Below, in pieces: positions 35,141 to 45,828 of a stretch of 64,000 bases of DNA (the stretch's first letter is position 1; each line of letters starts with the position of its first letter). Location of the stretch: positions 4,872,571 to 4,936,570 of the forward strand of contig JAWNGF010000003.1 of assembly GCA_037039685.1 (NCBI GenBank), in the 5' to 3' direction. The DNA is from Ceratobasidium sp. AG-K (taxonomy: Eukaryota > Basidiomycota > Agaricomycetes > Cantharellales > Ceratobasidiaceae). A program made the position numbers and the translations under genes. The notes beneath the pieces were generated by a model, which worked only from the letters and a program-made list of their open reading frames with translations, was not told where the DNA came from and did no database searches.

Positions 35141-36857
35141 ATGCTAAGGCGGCCATACGTCCGCGCGGGCACCGAGCACGAAGCGCCCAAACTGACCAAG
35201 CCGCGATCGCCACCTCCGACGACGATGAGCGAAAAGACGCGAATGTCGGCTGGTCTCAGCCGGACTCATTGCGTCGCGATCGGTGTTCTCGCCCTTGTCT
35301 TTCTCAGTGCCCTTGTGCTTTCTCGCGACTCGGTGCAGCTGCATTTGCCCAAGCATGCGCTGACGGATGCTCATGCGTTGCGTCCGCATGATTATCTCAA
35401 CGCCAGCGCTGCCGACCCCGCGCCATTTGAATTTTGCCCGATTTTCGGACCTGGCGACGAGCTCGCGACCAAGTACGGAGCCGCCGTTCTCGCGCGTACT
35501 CGACTACACACTGGAACAGGCGCTCGCGTGCAACGCGTCGTACATAAAGCCTTGAGTGGATTGCCAGTGACGATCAGTGTCCTTGGTGGAAGCAGTAAGT
35601 CTTATCTTTTTCACCCCAACCTTGGCTAATTTGGCCAGTCTCTGCATGCCACGGCGCGGGCGAAGACCCCATCTCCCCAACATGCTACGCAACACGCTTC
35701 TTCAACTGGTGGAACACCGTATTCCCACACCCTGCGTCCGAATTGACAGTTGGTGCCCTCCGCCGCACCGACTCGTCCTATTTCGCGTTTTGCTCAGCCC
35801 ACCATTTACCCGACCGCACAGACCTCGTCATTCTTGATTTCGACTCGTCAGATCCAAACCACCCCAATTGGCAAGATCATTTCGAACTCCTCGTCCGATC
35901 CATTCTCGTCCGACCTGACCAACCCGCCGTCGTCATCCTCGGCCATTTCGCGCCCCAATTCCAAAACGAACATGGATTTGCTGGAGTCGAGACGTTGCAC
36001 GGTTTGGTAGCGCAGTACTACGACGTTCCACACGTGAGCAACAAGCCCGTGCTCTACTCGCGCTACCTCACCCATCCGGACGAGACTGTGGGCCAATACT
36101 ACACCGACCCGATCTTGGCCAACCCAGCCGGACACGTCGTCCTCGCCGACGTTCTCATTTCCTACTTCCAGGCCCAAACCTGCGCAGGCTGGGCATCCGC
36201 ACGTGGACACGCATTCGACGCACCCCGATACACGCCCGAGACTAAAGGCAAAGGTCTCCTCGGTGGACAAGCCGCACATGTAGAAACGACGACCGCAGAC
36301 CAAGACAACTCGATCAACCAGCTTCGCGTCCCCAAAGGACGGATGCGCGACCATCCCGAGAACATGGACAAATTCCGCGAAGTCCGGCCCTTTTGCGCGA
36401 GTGCCAATGATCTGGTCAGCCCCCTCCCCCCGTCGTTGTTCTACGGCTCGGGGTGGAGCGTACGTGCGGACCCGAAGGCAGACGCCGAGTTGCTTAGGCA
36501 TTACTGGATTTCGGATCAGCCAACTAGCAAGATGCGCATTAGTGTTAAGCTTGCGGCTGGAGACGTTGGGGTGTACTATGTCAAGGAAAAAGCGGGCGAT
36601 GGGGTTGCAGAGGTCCAATGCTGGGTGGACGATAATGTTCGAGGCGCCGTGGTGATTTCGAATCTCGGGACGGCGGATACGGCGGTGCCCGAGTAAGTCT
36701 CCTCGCGCCTGTCTTGAATTAGTACTCATTCATCTCCAGGCTGCAGATCATTGACAAAGACGTCGGAGCCGGTCCTCACTTTGTCGAATGTGCGCTGGTG
36801 GGCGAGGAGGGCTCTTCGTCTGCGTTGTTTAGGCTCTTGGGCATCTTTGCGACCTAG
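35141..36857 (+). CDS. Type II membrane protein with SGNH-hydrolase-like lumenal domain
   Basis: Three exons (35141-35594, 35639-36692, 36740-36857), about 541 residues. The first ATG is at 35141; a second at 35225 (MSEKTRMS) would shorten the tail only. One membrane segment (HCVAIGVLALVFLSALVLS) predicts type II topology. The lumenal domain starts with VTISVLGGSISACHGAG, which looks like the Gly-x-Ser block I of SGNH hydrolases, followed by YATRFFNWWNTVFPH, DLVILDFDSSDPNH (block III-like) and NPAGHVVLADVLISYF (Asp-x-x-His-like block V is weak but a His is present). A C-terminal beta-rich domain follows (VKLAAGDVGVYYVKEK). Such proteins can be glycan O-acetyl-transferases or esterases. Context with GT69 and GT90 supports work on a surface glycan; activity is inferred. 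Confidence 0.75.
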
Positions 36858-37642
36858 ACGCTAAAAATACCTTTTTGGAGGGGTCATGTAGACGGGGTGT
36901 ATGTACGGACTGTATTCGCGGTGTAGGCTACTCTTAGAACTGGATCGTTAATTTACTTTTTGCAGCCTTCGTATTGGGCGTTGGGCTGACATAAATTCAA
37001 CCTAGTGCATATAGCGTCACGTGGTACGGGGTTTCTTGGTCCAAAAGAGTTTAACGAACCACAAGCTCGCAACAGGCTAACCGCTTGGCCACAAGGACAG
37101 TATTTAAGTAACTCATGAGGGAAAGAGACCGCCTTGAGGCTTGTACAGAGGAAGAAGAGTTCGAAGGGCGCCCAGAGGCATTTACCAGGTACCGGCGCCT
37201 TGCAAATGTCTGACTCTGTACCATTGTCTTTTCTTTGCAGTTCGAAAAGGAAAAGATGTATTGGCGGGTTCGGGTGTTACCATGAAGATGTTTGGCTTTG
37301 ATTCCAAAAAGACACGAGACAAGGGATCTGAAGCAGTTGAAGCCCACATATGCGCTGCTGAGCACAGAAGGATTGCATCGCACCACAGCCTTGAATTCAG
37401 TTTAATAAATTCCTACACAAAGACTCACGCACAGCGCGACGCTTTTTTGAGCGTAGTCTAGATTGCTCGTCGTATCGCACTCATAGTGGTGCGTATCAGT
37501 AGTATTTTATTCACCCTGCTCTTAGTACTGTGCCACAACTTGCTCATCATATCCCCCCTCCTCGTTCTTTCCCGTCCTTCCCGTCCTTGGCGTTTCTTGT
37601 ATTCCTCAAAATACCCCCAACCAGACTCTCCAATATCACCAC
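36858..37642. other. Intergenic region
   Basis: Contains short ORFs only (for example 37141-37461 on the plus strand), without recognisable motifs. C/T-rich 5' flank at 37540-37630 precedes the next gene. Confidence 0.5.
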
Positions 37643-39721
37643 ATGAACCTTCTTACTATACTTCGCTCGCCCTCCGCCCGGGAGCGCGAGGCCTTGGTTG
37701 CCGGTTCGCTTGCGTCTTCAAATACCCTTCGTGCACGGTTGTTAAGCTCGTCGGTTAACGCCGATGCAAAATCCCGTCTATATGCAATGAGTTTTCACAA
37801 GGAATGGCGACATCCCGAGTGCAAGGTCATGGAGTGGTATAGACTCCATACGGTTACCCAGTTTACTTCTATTCAGCACTGGAAGAGTCTCGATAACTCA
37901 TTTTACCATGAGTTTCTCGTTATTCAGCTCTCGGATGGATCTGCTTGTCGAGTCGAGCGGATGGGCGATGGCTCACGAGCGGGAGCCTTGCAGACTGTAG
38001 GGTGCACTGCATATGATCTCATCCAGTGGTTCTCCCCCAGCGACAACCTTGCCAAAGAGTGGTCCAAGGGTCTGAACGAAATGCTTATCCAAGTCGAATT
38101 TCCTTGTGCTTTTGACCTGCTCGACGTGCTCGCCGTCTGCCATACTATCCAACATAGGAACCGAAGGGGCTCGGTCTATACGCTTCAGCGCTATAATTGT
38201 TACTTTCTATGCTGCACCATACTTGCTGCGCTCACTCGCCGGATTGGAGCATGGGAGACAATGTTTACCCCTGGTAATTGGGCTGGATTGATGGACGAAG
38301 TTATCGCCGACCTAGAGCGTAGCTCACTCATGCCGGTGGCGGAGCGGGACCCAGCCGACTACTTTGCCACTGGTATCTTCAAACATCTCGACCCTCACAG
38401 CTCCACTCCGAACAAGTTCATTGTGGGATTCATTCGGTCGAAAACGAACATTGATGCTTGTGCAGAGACTAGGGATGCTTGCGCAGGGCTCCTATGGTAC
38501 AGACACAGTGTTGGCGCTGTATACAGAATGTGGTTCGGAGACAGGTTTGATATTCGCAAGGTAATGGAAGATAGCTTGAGTGGAGGCACTGGACCACACG
38601 TGCCTGAAAATGGACCAGAATCACAGCTTGCTAAGTTACATACTCTCCTAGGAAAACTAGATATGGAACGCTATGACCCAAGATGTGAAGCCGGGCTTAA
38701 CTATATCTCAATGCAAAAGTGTCAAAGCGGGGAAATTATGTCTTCGGCTTCTCGCTGGGTGCAGTATTTTATGGACCTATTGCTGGGGACTCGGGGACTT
38801 GCTCTCAGAGCGAAGAACAACCCTCGACTTAAGCTTCATTTGCGCTTGATGTCCTTCATGTTGGCATCTGTACTCACTCCACTGCTTCCACTGGTTTTAT
38901 GTCTGCTCAGTATATTAGCCATGAGAACGGACCCTTGGCTCAACTTAGTGATTTCCCTCTCGGGAGGTGCTTGTAAGTCAACTTTTTCAAGTTTCACCTA
39001 GCAGATCGCTAACTCCACTCAAAGCTTGGGTTCTACGATTGACATTCACAATACCATTTGGGACGCGATTTCAATTAGTGGAGTATTTTGTCTATCAATA
39101 CTTTGGTATTATCAGTTGGGCAGAGTGTGTAGCTGTCCGCGATGAAGTAGCAATGCAGAAGCTGACCGAGTTGATTAAATATGTTACTGAGGAGGGAGCT
39201 AGGCTGCTGTTTTCAATCCAACTCGGAAGCATCCCACAAGAAGCGGGAAACCCTAGCACTCCAGCCATGTTACCATTCATCAACTACTACCTTGGCTACA
39301 AGACGTGGCGAGCTTTCCTTGAACATAGCGTATTTAACCGAGTAACGAAAGCCACGATATCCCGAACAGAACGGAACCCGGGCATGCTCGTCACCTGCAT
39401 TGTAAGTACTTCTCACATATTCAAATAATGATAGGTTGCAATAGTTAATATCCGGCTCCGCTCTCAAAGGCCGGTGAACGGAAGGATACGTCAGTTATTG
39501 AATTTCAGAAGTATATTCAAGACCGCATCAAGGACCATTCGGAGCGTGTGGGGAAACTCAAGCTAGCTGCATCCCCACTTGTCCAAGACAACATTGAAGG
39601 AGTAATAGGCGAGATATGGAAGCTATTACCCCCCGGTTTCGGCGGCTTGTATGCGATGCCCGAAGGTTCTCTGACACCAGGCCGTCATCCACAGGGCAAT
39701 GAAGATCCGAACATCTCCTAA
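37643..39721 (+). CDS. Unknown membrane protein with a possible papain/LRAT-like His and Asn-Cys motif
   Basis: Three exons (37643-38972, 39025-39401, about 39469-39721), about 650 residues, from ATG 37643. The N-terminal 200 residues contain YHEFLVIQLSDGSACRVER with His89 and LQRYNCYFLCCTILA with Asn185-Cys186. A His in a strand before an Asn-Cys pair starting a helix resembles permuted papain-fold families (LRAT, PPPDE, NlpC/P60-like). After about residue 400 one or more hydrophobic segments follow (LRLMSFMLASVLTPLLPLVLCLLSILAM), then WVLRLTFTIPF, FVYQYFGIISW, and a soluble C-terminus. I do not recognise a named family. If the catalytic reading is right it would be a membrane-linked thiol protease or acyltransferase; the evidence is motif-level only. 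Confidence 0.7.
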
Positions 39722-41917
39722 ACTATAGCGATCTTGGAGGAAAGTCGATATACTTCAGCGAAAACGTTTGTTTTTACCGATTGTCAATGTTGGTCCTGCC
39801 TACTTGTGATATGCCATAGAGTAGAATATACATCTGTATCTGACATGTCAGGTCATCCGTGGAAGTAGAAATCATACAAGAGTACAGACAACTTGAATGC
39901 GACAACTCTGGGTGATGTGAGATGCTATACTTGCGTATATATGCGCCACCCTTCATATCCGGCTCTTCTGCAAGTCAAACAAATATTGAGTACGATAATT
40001 TAGGGTATTGCCAGCAACTATCTACATAGATCTAGTTTGTCTAATGCTTCATGTCTAATGGATGTTAGTAGAAAGGCACCACATCGGGTTCATCTTGCCT
40101 TTATTGCTACACGTATTAGTTGAGGCAAGAAATGCTCCCTCCAACGCTTAGAATTATGGACTTCCATTGAAACGTAGATTATATCCTTGGGCGGGATCGC
40201 CTGGAAGCTACATAACAAGTAGAGTGTGCACCCTACTGACAGGAGCTTTAATGGTTGGGTCGATTCCATTCTTGCGAGTTGCCCACGCGCTTGGCGTTGC
40301 CAGGAATTGTCATGTGATTTGGATTTTTCAAATACATGTTTACCAAGCTACATGAACACAGGGTCAAACCGCTCGTCGACAAGGGAAACGTACAGAGGAG
40401 GCGTCTGAAGTCAAAGCCGAACACGGTAGAGCGAACAGAGGAGAGAGAGACTGAAAGGGCCCGAGGGCGGACACGTGATTTGATACCTAGATCATGTTAC
40501 TGTGCTCTGTCGTGTTACTTTCCCTCCTTCTGTTCTCCTGTGTGCTGCGTTCCTCGCCTGGGTTGTACTTGGTGTTTCGCTTTGTTGCGGAGTCTCCCTC
40601 GTAAGAGGCCGCCTTATAAAGTGTATCCAAAATAAACTAAAATAAATGTCACGTGAGAGACCGAGGACCCAGGCCAACCTACTTCTGGTACAAGTAATGA
40701 ACTCCGAGCACGTTTTGCAAGAGGCGAAGGAGGAACACACATTAATGATAAGCATGATTCTCTTCCTGATGGCCCTTTTTTGCCACCGGGAGCAAGGAAA
40801 ACAGAGATTTCAAGATCGGCAAGGTTGACGGTTTCCACGTGAGATGTCAGCTCTAATTTCTGGACTGGCGGGGATGTCTAGATATAACAAACTTGTTCTC
40901 GAAGTTGTTCGCGTATAGTATTCGACTTCTCTTGCATATTGATACGTTCTGAACATTGGTATTGGTCGCTAGGTGGCAATATCCATAGTCACTTCTATCT
41001 CGCCAAAGTGGGATGGTGCAATGCGGCCACCGAGTCCCCACAGTGGCGAGATGACAAGTGCTGGCTATTCCGACCCAGGGCATGGATGGGTCCAGTTGCC
41101 AAGAATTCATTTCACGATTACTACCCCGATATGGTCCGGGATGACGGGCAAAGCTAAACCGATCCCGGCGGGCCGCTGTGAGAGCTTGGAACTACGTGAG
41201 TCGTTGTGAGCCTGTCGTAAGCCCAGCGAGTTTCAGCGCAATTTGTTCGGTAGTCCAAACGCGTGTTTTTCATTTCGTACAGCCAGTCTAGTCCAACTAA
41301 CAACGGTCCGGGACTTCGACAGGCACATTTCACTTCTTCTCTCGCGTGGGCCTCGGACGCGTGGAATGATTGGAATGAAGAAGCCCTGCGTCTCTCGGAA
41401 AGCCGATGATATCATTTTGCCACCGGGGAAGGATTGTCCAAAGTCGGTGCATTAGTGCCGGTCTCGGTCATGCGCATTGAACAGCTTAATATTCGAACAG
41501 ATGGTATTCCCCCCTTCGGTAGTTACAGCCTGACAGCGAAGCCAAGACCAGGCCTATTTTTGAGCCGCAGATTGAGGTGGTTACCAGCGAACTAATGCGG
41601 TGTTCTCGGGTACATTTGCGCAACCGCTCACATGATTGCGATGGCCGCAGTGAACAACATGAACGCATGTTGTAGATCAGTAGACCAGCTACTCACTCTC
41701 ACCACCTGCACGCAATATGACGGCGGGAGCATGCACGTTGCTGCCCGCCAGGCACCGGACCGGCGCTGACAGGGGCGGCCCGTCTTCAAATCATTCCGTG
41801 GCGCCAAGTGCTTCCTAAATGCCCCTCGTGATGGGAGTGCCTCAGGGTATCGTTCGCTCCTGCCAAGTAATTTTCGTGCCGGTATGTTGTCGGGAGGAGT
41901 CGCCACCCTCTGGTCGG
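39722..41917. other. Long region without a recognisable gene
   Basis: About 2.2 kb with short ORFs on both strands and no domain, splice-consistent gene model, tRNA or repeat that I could support. The right end is the promoter region of the pectate lyase gene. Confidence 0.5.
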
Positions 41918-41925
41918 TATAAATA
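41918..41925 (+). promoter_or_regulatory. TATA box of the pectate lyase gene
   Basis: TATAAATA, 67 bp upstream of the ATG at 41992. Confidence 0.6.
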
Positions 41926-41991
41926 TGCGTGCGGTTGGGAGGCTGGTTACGCAGTGCTTCCCCGCTTCTGTTGTTGTTTCTATTCTTTACC

Positions 41992-43625
41992 ATGGTTGGA
42001 TTCTCCTCTACGATTTTGGCGGCGGCGAGTCTGGGTCTTGTTGCGGCGGCGCAGGACCCTGAGATTTGGGGTTTCGGTGAGTGCATTGAAGGCTTGGTCA
42101 AACCGAGTCTCACCGTGCTATAGGTGCAAAGACGACTGGTGGAAAGGGTGCTCCCAAGTCGAGCATTTACACGGTCAAGAACTTCAACGAGCTCAAGACT
42201 GCTCTGAACAACAACGGAAAGCCCAATGATCCCAAGATTATCTACATCGGTGAGTACTGGACTGCAACCTCTCATTCGGTTGTCTGACGGTAATTTAGAC
42301 GGCGCCATCACGGGTAACTACCTCCCCAACGGCCAAGTCGCGACCGAGGAATACTACGCCAACGGCACCGTCTACTCCTGGGCCAGTTACCTCGACTCGT
42401 TTAATCAGACTCTCCTTGACCAACTCAAGGCGTCTACCAACCCCGCGGACCAGACCCGTCTCCAAACCCTCCAGCTCCAAGAGGCCGCCCGATACAACTC
42501 TTCTCTCGTTCAGGCCGCCCAAATCTCCCTCAGGATTGGCAACAACACCAGTCTCCTTGGAAAGCCCAATCGCAAAAAGGGCATTGCTCGCATTGAGGAC
42601 ATTGCTGTCGCAATCAACCAGACCAACAATGTCATCTTCCAAGATTTCGAGGTGTATGCTCCTATTGACTTGTTCCCCGAGTGGGACCCCACCGACGGCT
42701 CCACCGGAAACTGGAACTCGCGTTACGACGCGATTGGCGTTGTGACCTCCACCAACGTCTGGTTCGACCACTTGACCATTTCCGATGGGTAAGTGAGAGT
42801 TGAGCTTGATTGGGTTCTGGACGGAGCTGACGTAATCACAGCCTTCACTCGGACACCGAGGCTCCCACCATCTTTGGCAAGAAGGTCCAGCGCCACGATG
42901 GTGCTATTGATATTACCGAGGGTGCCGACCTGATCACCATGTCTCACTCGCTCGTCTACGATCACGACAAGTCCCACCTTGTTGGCAACAAGTGAGCAAT
43001 TGTCGCTAGTATATTGCACTCTTACTGACCGTTCATTTAGCGATGCCAACAACCTCGGACCCGGTGATATTGGACGTCTTCGTGTCTCCTTCTACGCCAA
43101 CGCCTGGTTGGGATCTCTTCAACGCTCTCCTCGTCTCCGCTTCGGCCAGGCGCACGTATTCAATAACTACTACAACGCCAGCCTTGACGACCCTCAGCTC
43201 AAGTTGCAGTACTTCCTCGGCATGGGTATCGAGAGTGAGTCCGGTCCCTAGTTTTACTGCTATATTCTAATCATTTGGCAGGCTCCATCCTTTCCGAGGC
43301 CAACTCGTTCGAGGTGACCACCAAGTCCACGACGGTCCCTGCCGCCAACGCTGTCATCGGCCAATACAAGGGCTACCGCTTCAAGGACAACCGCTCTTGG
43401 GTCAACGGCACATTTGCTGACCTCGAGGCCGTCGCCAAGTCCAAGTACGATACCGCCAAAGCCGCCGAAGTTGCCGCTGCCGCTGCCGCCGGCCGTGCTG
43501 TTGCCGAGTGGGCGACTCACACCTACACTAACGACGTCTTCAAGCCCGACTACTTCTACCGCCTCAAGAAGGCCGAAGACGTCAAGAAGTATGTTCTTGC
43601 CAACGCTGGTGCCGGAAAGTTGTAA
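41992..43625 (+). CDS. Secreted pectate lyase, family PL1
   Basis: Six exons (41992-42076, 42124-42249, 42299-42788, 42842-42991, 43041-43234, 43282-43625), about 462 residues. A signal peptide (MVGFSSTILAAASLGLVAAA) precedes a right-handed beta-helix enzyme that cleaves polygalacturonate by beta-elimination with calcium. Motifs in order: VKNFNELKTALN, NNVIFQDFEVYAP, RYDAIGVVTSTNVWFDHLTISDG, VQRHDGAIDITEGADLITMSHSLVYDHDKSHLVG (the DGxxDI calcium region), RLRVSFYANAWLGSLQRSPRLRFGQAHVFNNYYN (catalytic Arg in RSPRLRFG). A C-terminal Ala/Lys-rich helical extension (AAEVAAAAAAGRAVAE) follows the core. All introns are canonical. No CBM is visible. It fits a plant-wall-degrading lifestyle, as does the GH5 gene. 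Confidence 0.94.
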
Positions 43626-44006
43626 ACGATGGTCATGATTTTGGGATTTATGGATATGTTTGTATACCCTGGTGTAAAACAAAAGTACGCGGATTAATAT
43701 AGGATGATGCGAGGAAATGCTTGCGTGAAACAATGAGCGCCGCATATAACTGGAATATGAAATTGCCGTTTGTGGCAAATAGGAGAGATCGATTCGTCAT
43801 CGATGGGACAGCACGCCGCAGCCTCGTTGTCTTTGTGGATCTACCTTTGACTCTGCAATTGCGTTGCTACCTAACAGTGCCACACTTCCTTGTACTCGAC
43901 TACCACCGGATCCTGGTAAACGCCCTTGGCCCTGCCACAGGCTACTACTTGAAGCGATCGCGTGCATCTTTCGTCAACTACCACCCCTCCCTACCACCTG
44001 CCCAAG
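43626..44006. other. Intergenic region
   Basis: 3' flank of the pectate lyase and 5' flank of the next gene. Nothing recognised. Confidence 0.5.
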
Positions 44007-45640
44007 ATGATGACCCTTGTGCGTGCCCCGCAGCCGCCGCCAACACGCGAGCCTGTTGTCGAACGAGTGTTCCAAGAGGCCGTCGATCGATTCCTGGTAC
44101 GGCTGATCTGCACGATCTCGCCACGTACTGATCTCCCCCTGTAGGCCACCAAGAACCAGCCGTTCACCGTGTCGGGCACGATCCCCATCTCGGATCCGCT
44201 CACGTTGTTCTTCCAGACCGACGTACGCATTGGATTTCATATTCTGACTGTGCCCTAACCCCACCCTAGAACGGTACCTCCTATGCGCTCCGACTCCCGC
44301 TCGACGATGAATACGGCACTTCCCCTGCATTCGAGGCCCTAGTCAACTCGTGTGAACCCGAAGAGAGATTTGTCACGCCTGCGCCGCCCGCTCGCACCGA
44401 CTCAGCCCCGCCTCTGCGTGGCATGCCCACCCCTCGCCAACAATACAGCACATTTACCTCTCCCTCGTCGCCCATGGTCGGCCCAGGCGCTGTCGTTCCC
44501 GCCGGCACCATGTTGTACCCGAACCCTCCACTTAACGTTGCGCCAACCCCCAGCTCGTTTGTTGCCGGACAGTTTATTCCTCCCCACCGCCGGTCGCTCG
44601 TTTATCCTTCGGCCCGCCCTCTTGCCGTCTCGCTCGAGCTTTCGTCCCACCCGGTTTTGGACATTGTCAAGGCTACGCTGTTCCCCAAGTTGCCCCAGGG
44701 ATACCACTTGCTCGCTGTTCGGGACAAGCTCCACATACACCCGGCCGGCACCTACACTCGGCCCGTGCACGATGCTGTCTTCCCCGAGAGCGTCGTAGCG
44801 ACAATCATGGTTACGCTTCCAGTCCACTACCGAGGAGGCACACTCGTTATTGGCAACGAAGGCAAGGAGGAACGCTTTTATGGTCGCCTCGGGTCCAAGG
44901 CCAACGAGCTCGAATGGCAAGCCTGGAGGACCAACTCTGACTGGGAGGTGCAAAAGGTCGAAAAGGGACACCGTGTGGCCATGACCTGGCACGTCTACCA
45001 GCGTTCGTACGGTCCTTCGAGCCACCCACTCATGGTCCCCAACGACGCTCTCCTCGACGCCCTCGCCGATCTCCTCAACCATGGCCGCGGCAAGAACCTC
45101 GGATTCTTCCTTTCTCATGAATACGGTGTCAGCCCGAGCGATGTTCTCGCCGACTCGCTTGCCCCCTATGTGCGTATATGCTCTTCACGTGATTCCCATT
45201 GTGCTAATTTCGGGTTGTAGCTCAAAGGAGCGGACGCGATCCTGTATCACGCAGTCAAGATTTACAAGCTGCAGCCTCAACTCCGGTATTGCGCTGGTGG
45301 ATTTATCTGGCCCGTCGACAAGCCTGCGTTGATCGTAGACGACAAACGTGGCCCACAATCTGCGACGCCGTTCAACCGCGCTGGTCGCTCTCGTTCGTTG
45401 ACCCGCGACAACCAGATGCAATCCTACCAACGCCGTCAAGAATACGAGGAGGACGCTGAGCTCGCAGACAAGGTTCAGCGCGGAGGTGCTGTCCCGCTCG
45501 CCGACGAGAATATCTTCCTCTTGCACTCGCCCGAGCAGGGCCACATTGCCAAGGAGCGCGTTCCATTTTTGGCAAATGACGCAGAAGGTACCCTAGACCA
45601 CTTGTACGTCAACGTGGTGTTGGTCGTGTTTATTCCTTGA
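44007..45640 (+). CDS. Dioxygenase-like (2OG-Fe(II)-type fold) protein with incomplete metal site
   Basis: Four exons starting at ATG 44007 (introns at about 44099-44143 GTACGG...TGTAG, 44221-44270 GTACGC...CCTAG, 45171-45220 GTGCGT...TGTAG). A proline-rich N-terminal part (residues about 80-170) precedes a jelly-roll-like region: GYHLLAVRDKLHIHPAGTYTRPVHDAVFPES, VATIMVTLPVHYRGGTLVIGNEG, WEVQKVEKGHRVAMTWHVY. This order matches fungal 2-oxoglutarate dioxygenase-type proteins (LhlyekGgfFkpHkDtp, GtLVvcLPs.heGGeLvV, H.v..V.sGhRvtlTY). The HxD motif appears only as HD and the distal His is replaced (DWEVQKV). The GHRVAMT Arg that binds 2-oxoglutarate is kept. Assignment is from pattern memory; catalysis is doubtful. 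Confidence 0.62.
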
Positions 45641-45828
45641 GCGGGTCGATAGAGAGTTATAGTGTGTTTGAATTATGATGTATTAGATGCTGGATGCGTC
45701 TTGTAGTTTTTCCTTTTGTCTTGTCGAGTTGTTTGGTAATTGTTTTGAATGTGATTTTGGTTACTGTGAAGTGTGTAGAGAAAGGGTGTACATTTAGATT
45801 GCCAATAGATACATGCGGGATCCCCGCT

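Noticed and set aside
35848..36729. A 293-codon minus-strand ORF
   Set aside because: Antisense shadow of the SGNH-like gene, whose plus-strand frame has splice sites and a membrane anchor.
39722..41917. A gene in the 2.2-kb gap before the pectate lyase
   Set aside because: ORFs are short, without domains or consistent splice signals on either strand.
42295..42771. Minus-strand ORFs across the pectate lyase (also 43260-43778)
   Set aside because: Shadows of PL1 exons; valine/glycine-rich translations without motifs.
44402..45118. A 238-codon minus-strand ORF
   Set aside because: Antisense to the dioxygenase-like gene, no independent features.
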